From NCBI GenBank assembly GCA_920105805.1, contig CAKKTI010000037.1, forward strand, positions 1 through 64,000: a DNA stretch of 64,000 bases, written 5' to 3'. Source of the DNA: Condylostoma magnum (lineage: Eukaryota; Ciliophora; Heterotrichea; Heterotrichida; Condylostomatidae). The notes under the pieces were generated by a model, which worked only from the letters and a program-made list of their open reading frames with translations, had not been told where the DNA came from and searched no databases. Positions 59,422 through 64,000 of the stretch are shown in pieces (positions within the stretch are counted from its first letter, which is position 1; each line of letters starts with the position of its first letter). Both the position numbers and the translations under genes were made by a program.

Positions 59422-61404
59422 CTAGCTAATTACAACAGTTTCCCCTTTTAAATGCATAAGTGCAGATATTTAGGGAAGGTGGCTCATGAACTCTCGGAAC
59501 TAAAAGACCTCGTTTTACTGAGACTCAACCACTGGGCTTATGTGTGAGTACTTGAACCAGTTCTTTTCTATGAAATTGTTAATAATTTCTCTAGAGAGTC
59601 TGAAATTGTCTAAAGGAAGGCCATGGTGCTGGGCAACTAGTTAGAATTTTTGAGAGCAGCAGGGCTGCTCCTCTAACACCTTCTGTACTTTCTCACACTT
59701 GCTATAAGAGATTTCCAAGTATCCAACACTCATCTCTAATTACTCCTTTACATTCAAATCTCTTAGGAAATCAGCCAGTTGTCTGTTAATGATCCCACAT
59801 AGATTTAAGGGGAGAGGTATATTAATAAAGTTATTACTTACCCCTCCACAGCTTATGTACTAAGGAGCTCCAATCACTGAGACTGACTCTTTGCGGAGCT
59901 TTGCTCTTAGTTGTTTTAATATAGTTTAACGGGTTATAAGTTACAGTTCAGACCGTGAATAGATGTAAAATGTGTCATACTTTTAAAGCTCGTAGGGTAA
60001 ATGAGTGACCACCTTGCCTTTTCTGTACCAAATAGTGTCAGCTCCCTTTTAACAGTGTTCTTATTTGTATAATTGGTACAAAGGAGCTTCTATTAGAGGA
60101 AGAGGTGTGAAAACTGCTGGCTAGCAGTTTTCTTATGAGAAAATAAGCCCACAGCCTTCTCCTTAAAACGCCTTTATCCCAATTAGTTCGAATTCTTATA
60201 AAATCTCTATTATATCCTACATGTATTTCAGTTGAATGTCATTACTTCTTACATTTAATACGTAATCAAACTCATCTGGCTGAAGTCCATTTGTTATCTT
60301 TTAAGCGATTTCAGGGTGAATTTATCTAACTTTTGCAATAATATCCTATCCTAGTATCACTGTCATCTTCAAAGGGTCTTCTAGCTCACTTTTTAGGAAA
60401 TCTAATGACTAAATTGACCTAGAACTCCCTTACTCAGACTCCTCATAGTTAATAGTATTACGCATTCATGACATATGCCAATCATTATCCTGGTTCATCC
60501 TAGCTTAGATTTTATCAGTAAATCCTAATCTGCACAATACACTGATTCCATCCTTTACAGCATTCAACGGGCATTTTAAAATATCAGCCAACTAGCTACA
60601 ACTGGTACTGCTCATCAACCTCTACAGAATCAAATTCAACACCTTATCAAACTCATCACTGGTTTCAACTCCCTAATTAGAAAAGTTCCTTATACTTTAA
60701 CTAGGCTCTTCAAACCTATCATTTTCGTATATATTGATCTCAAGCTCTATGACCTCAGCCCTGTACAGTCCCTCTAGACTATGCTTATCAAACAGCCCGG
60801 CATATGTAGGAGTCCTCATAGAAAACGCCTGGTGCAACTACTACAAAGATGCTAGTTCTGACTTGGTGGCTGATCTTCTAGTAGAGTGAGTTATTATAGG
60901 GAACACTTCCCACCAGTGCTCTACTGGTACAGCCAGGGGTTATTAAGGTAACAGTCCTCGTATAGCCTTTGAAATTTTAGCAGCCCATCCCCTCTTCTTA
61001 CACTTTTCTAGTATTTCCAAGTAAGAACTCCTCTGTATACCTAGAAGTCTTAGTATATCAGCCGATGTAAACATTGGAATCTCCTCATATGGCTTTTCTA
61101 CTCTCAATGCATCGCATAACATCTCTACATAGTACTCAAATGGCCCTGGAATACCATTTAGTGTTAATTACCTGCAAAGGTGATAGGGATACAACTTCAT
61201 CTTCCCTCTCATGTACCTTACTAAGTCCTTATAAAACTCTAAATAATCATTTCCGCGCCATCGAATCCGGTTGTCCACATGATAATCAATCTGCATTTGC
61301 TTATAAGCGTGTCTGGACTTCTAAGACCCCTTTACCGGCACTTATTGCTTTAGAGATTACGGCAATTACTCCCATGCGATTATTTCTAAAAGCTTGTTTT
61401 CCAT
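59422..61404 (-). CDS. FAM91A1: FAM91 (FAM91A1) homolog
   Basis: 660 residues. The N-terminal FAM91 domain is clear: RIRWRGNDYLEFYKDLVRY, MKLYPYHLCRQLTLNGIPGP, MFTSADILRLLGIQRSSYLE and EHWWEVFPIITHS. A winged-helix stretch (LKCPLNAVKDGISVLCRLGF) follows near 300. The C-terminal half matches the second domain: LYQLYKQEHCQKGADTIWYR, RKGKVVTHLP, FYIYSRSELQLI, NNFINIPLPLN. In animals FAM91A1 joins TBC1D23 and WDR11 to capture golgin-coated vesicles at the trans-Golgi network. Presence in a ciliate suits an ancient trafficking role. It ends with tandem TAG TAA. Confidence 0.9.
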
Positions 61405-61438
61405 TTTAAATTTTTAAGAAAAGCTTTGTGTAATAAAA

Positions 61439-62044
61439 ATGGCTCGTGTTATTTAAGCTCCTTAGATGGGGGATGAGGATATATAAGAAATATACGAGTG
61501 GGTGGATGATATTCAGCTTTCTAGGTAAAAGAGGAACATATCCAGAGACTTCGCAGATGGTGTATTAATGGCTGAGATTGTAAAGCATTATCTTCCTAGG
61601 GCAGTGGATCTTCATAATTACCCAGCTGGGCACTCAGCGTAATAAAAAATGACTAATTGGAACACACTGAATGCGAAGGTTTTTAGAAGGATGGGGTTCT
61701 AGATATCCAGGGGTGACATAGAGCAAGTTATCAATGCAACGCCTGATGCTGTTGAAGGAGTTTTGAGGCTGGTAAGGGATTAGATTGAACGGTATATTAA
61801 TAATAGAGGGCAAAATCCAGGGAGGCAGTAAGTTGAGGCAAAGCCTCGACTATAGGTACCTAGGCAGCCACAGGCACAGTAGATGGGAATAGGAGGGAGT
61901 GATAAAGATGATACTATCAGAGAGTTGAGGGAGACTATTGAAATAATGGAGCTTAAAATTCAGAAATTAGAGCAATTAGTGAAGGTTAAAGACTCTAAAA
62001 TTGCAACACTTACTAACAAATTAGCTTCAGCTGGAGTTGAGTAG
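61439..62044 (+). CDS. SPEF1: SPEF1/CLAMP calponin-homology microtubule protein
   Basis: 201 residues. The N-terminal CH domain (about 15-120) matches sperm flagellar protein 1: YEWVDDIQLSRQKRNISRDF, DGVLMAEIVKHYLP, HNYPAGHSAQQKMTNWNTLN and KVFRRMGFQISRGDIEQV. A Pro/Gln linker and a C-terminal coiled coil (RELRETIEIMELKIQKLEQL) complete the usual architecture. SPEF1 bundles and stabilises microtubules of the central pair and cortical/basal-body arrays. The start is in the ATAAAAATGG context, 34 bases from the divergent FAM91 start. Stop TAG 62042, with another TAG at 62051. Confidence 0.93.
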
Positions 62045-62053
62045 TATTGTTAG

Positions 62054-62493
62054 ACATTTTTATTGATATTTAAGGCTTTTAAGGGAACGTTTTAGGTTAT
62101 TTTCAGGGGTTAGATTGTATTTATAGGCTTTTTAAATCATATTATAAACAAAAATTGTAGTAAAAGATAATTTTTATGACGATCCATGAAAATATGACTT
62201 GTTCTTACTATTAAGAATGAAATATTGTGCATTGTAATTGCAATACATAGTATCTTATTACTACAATATTCAAATTTTGAGAATTTGCCTCAAACTCCAA
62301 TATTAATTCCCCAATTTTAATTACATTCTAGCATTATTATTCACATTCTTAAATAAATTTCTACTCAATAAGCAAACAAATTTCCTGTATTAAAATCCCT
62401 TAACAACCATCTAACATGAATTAAAAGTTTTTATGAAATTCTGATTCAAACAATCTCCATCATACTTACAACAAACCATTAATACAATTAAAG
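62054..62493 (+). other. AT-rich intergenic interval
   Basis: About 440 bases between SPEF1 and the EF-hand kinase gene on the same strand. It is AT-rich with no recognisable gene or structure, and is unusually long for two same-strand neighbours in this window, so the kinase probably has its own promoter here. Confidence 0.4.
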
Positions 62494-64000
62494 ATGTGCC
62501 GAACTAACTTTTAAACAATTTTAAACCGATCCTAGTAAAACAAGACAGCTTAATACTTATAAGCTTAGCATAAACTAGAGAAAATATTCATCGTAAGCCC
62601 TAAATAGAACTTATCGTAACGCAGTCGTGTTAAACCTTCTGGCATTGACAGGGAGAGTTTTCTTAAGTTTACTGAGCTGCCTGGCCTCTTGGGAAATTAA
62701 TTCTTCAGTGTCTTGGACTCAGATAATGACGGAATAGTCTCATAGGATGAATTCGTTACTGCAATCTCAGCCATATATACCGGTGGAGTTCTAGAAATAG
62801 CAAAGCTACTTTTTAAACTAATCGATTTCGGTAACAAAAGCTTAATTACCTAAAAGGATCTAGCATATATATTAAAGTATCTTCCCAAATAGTGCCCTAA
62901 ATGCTTTGAGGATATTGAATGTTAGGATGATATGCCTAATATTATGAATTAGCTGTTCTAATAGAGAAAAACTTTGAACTTTGAGCAATTTTTAACTAAG
63001 ATGTAATCAAGAGTATTGCTTTTGATAGCCAAATGTCTGTTCAATGCAATGCCTTATATGGTAGAAGAGGCGTTGCTGCCAGAACGATGCACTCATGCAC
63101 CCAGGGAGGTGTCTTAGATAATAAAAGTAGAGTACCTAGGTTAATCATATTATGCTTAAATAAAATGCAAGTGCTTATATCTAAGTTTCAAGAAAAACAT
63201 GGAAAATCCAGAGTTTATCATCCTACTTTAAGATATCTTTATGGAAAAATCAGAAGATTCATCGTTCTCATTGAAGAATACGTGGATTAGCTATAATTTT
63301 AAGGCAAAATCTTAGGATCTGGTAGATTATATAGAAGATGCGATTCATCAAGAGACTAATTTCAGAAAATTCAGTGAATTTTATAGATTAGATGAGTAAA
63401 TTGGCGAAGGAGCATATGGAATAGTCTAAGTAGCTACTTAAATATGAACAGGTCAAAAAGTTGCAGTGAAAATAGTGAATAAAAAGCCATTAGATCAGAA
63501 ATAGGAAAGAAGACTATGAATGGAAATTCAGATTCTAAAAGTTGCATAACATCCAAATGTTTTATAGCTCATTGATTATTTTGAAGACTTGGAATGTGTC
63601 TATATTGTAACTGAATACATTAATGACGGAACTTTATTTGAATTTTTAAAATCTTATGAATTTGACTTACCAGAAACCCTTGCAAGCCATTTAATCAATT
63701 AAATAGCATAAGGAATAGATCACTTACATAAGCTAGGAATTGTGCATAGAGACTTAAAACTAGATAATATTTTAATAAGCATACAAGAAGAAGGTCTTCC
63801 TAGGCCAGTTTTGATTGATTTTGGGTTATCATGTATCGCAGGGCCAGGATATAGTGAATAAGAAGCAGTTGGAACGTTGAAGTACGCTGCTCCTGAGGTG
63901 ATTTAACGTAAGGCTTACACTAAATCCATAGATTGCTGGGCACTTGGGGTTATTTCTTATATTCTTCTAATAGGTAGAATGCCTTTCTTTGGATCTAATA
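62494..64000 (+). CDS. EF-hand and protein kinase fusion, 3' truncated by window end
   Basis: 502 residues visible. Residues about 60-200 hold EF-hands: a full calcium loop DSDNDGIVSQDE near 86, a degenerate second one (DFGNKSLITQKD) and further helices. A middle region (about 200-290) is unassigned. A kinase domain starts near 300: GEGAYGIV, VAVKIVNKK, GIVHRDLKLDNILI near 417, LIDFGLSCIAG, GTLKYAAPEV and SIDCWALGVISYILL, cut after PFFGSN. All catalytic residues seen are intact. It resembles CaMK-type kinases, with EF-hands N-terminal instead of C-terminal as in the CDPK at 37489. The start ATG at 62494 has a weak context; an upstream start is possible. Confidence 0.88.

Overview
This is nuclear DNA of a ciliate that reassigns all three standard stop codons. 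Throughout the window TAA and TAG must be read as Gln and TGA as Trp to recover known domains. Examples are the TGA at the conserved Trp of glutamate dehydrogenase (19031), the TGA in the DVWSCG motif of the CDPK (about 38175), and TAA/TAG at most Gln positions. The same codons also end genes: the Rab7-like GTPase ends Cys-Cys-TAG, the WRAP73 gene ends in TAA, and the first of several possible terminators of the acylase gene is TGA. This matches the ambiguous Condylostoma-type code (NCBI table 28) better than the karyorelict code, where only TGA terminates. Condylostoma or a close heterotrich is therefore the best guess. The DNA is AT-rich, no recognised gene needs an intron, and genes are packed with gaps often of 0-20 bases. 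This suggests macronuclear DNA.

Layout. 1-4139 (+): 5'-truncated DUF4215-type cysteine-rich membrane protein, an uncertain ORF and a polytopic membrane protein. 4154-5683 (-): secreted permuted papain-fold protein. 5717-7120 (+): basic orphan. 7126-8964 (-): trypsin-fold pseudoprotease fused to Kelch repeats. 8986-13139 (+): acylated helical protein, Rab7, coiled coil, cysteinyl-tRNA synthetase. 13158-17724 (-): GLTP-fold lipid carrier and a 1313-residue PAS/multi-TM TmcB-like protein. 18509-22871 (+): glutamate dehydrogenase, RTF1, MFS-like transporter. 22909-28036 (-): two-TM protein, K+ channel, ankyrin-SAM protein, coiled coil, PP2C. 29005-32750 (+): orphan, tandem FHA protein, small orphan, ankyrin protein. 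32879-33901 (-): CK1-like kinase. 35100-41528 (+): PP2C, WRAP73, CDPK, DTWD1, GPCR-PIP kinase. 41669-46152: Sfi1-like helical protein (-), orphan (+), Wee1-like pseudokinase (-). 46309-54862 (+): CNOT2, NPHP3-like STAND ATPase, CFAP96, penicillin acylase, small basic protein. 54864-61404: two coiled-coil proteins, D-2-hydroxyglutarate dehydrogenase and FAM91. 61439-64000 (+): SPEF1 and an EF-hand kinase cut by the window end.

The contents are typical of a ciliate: signalling (kinases, PP2C, CDPK, 7TM-PIPK, K+ channel), cilium and basal-body genes (WRAP73, CFAP96, SPEF1, probably NPHP3-like and Sfi1-like) and housekeeping genes. Neighbours show no operon-like functional grouping. The most unusual aspect is how genes end: stops are the same codons that encode Gln/Trp inside genes, are often in tandem, and lie within a few bases of the next ATG. 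Because no codon is an unconditional stop, every frame is formally open; gene calls rest on domains, amino-acid composition and frame continuity. Exact 3' ends are therefore uncertain by a few codons in many entries.
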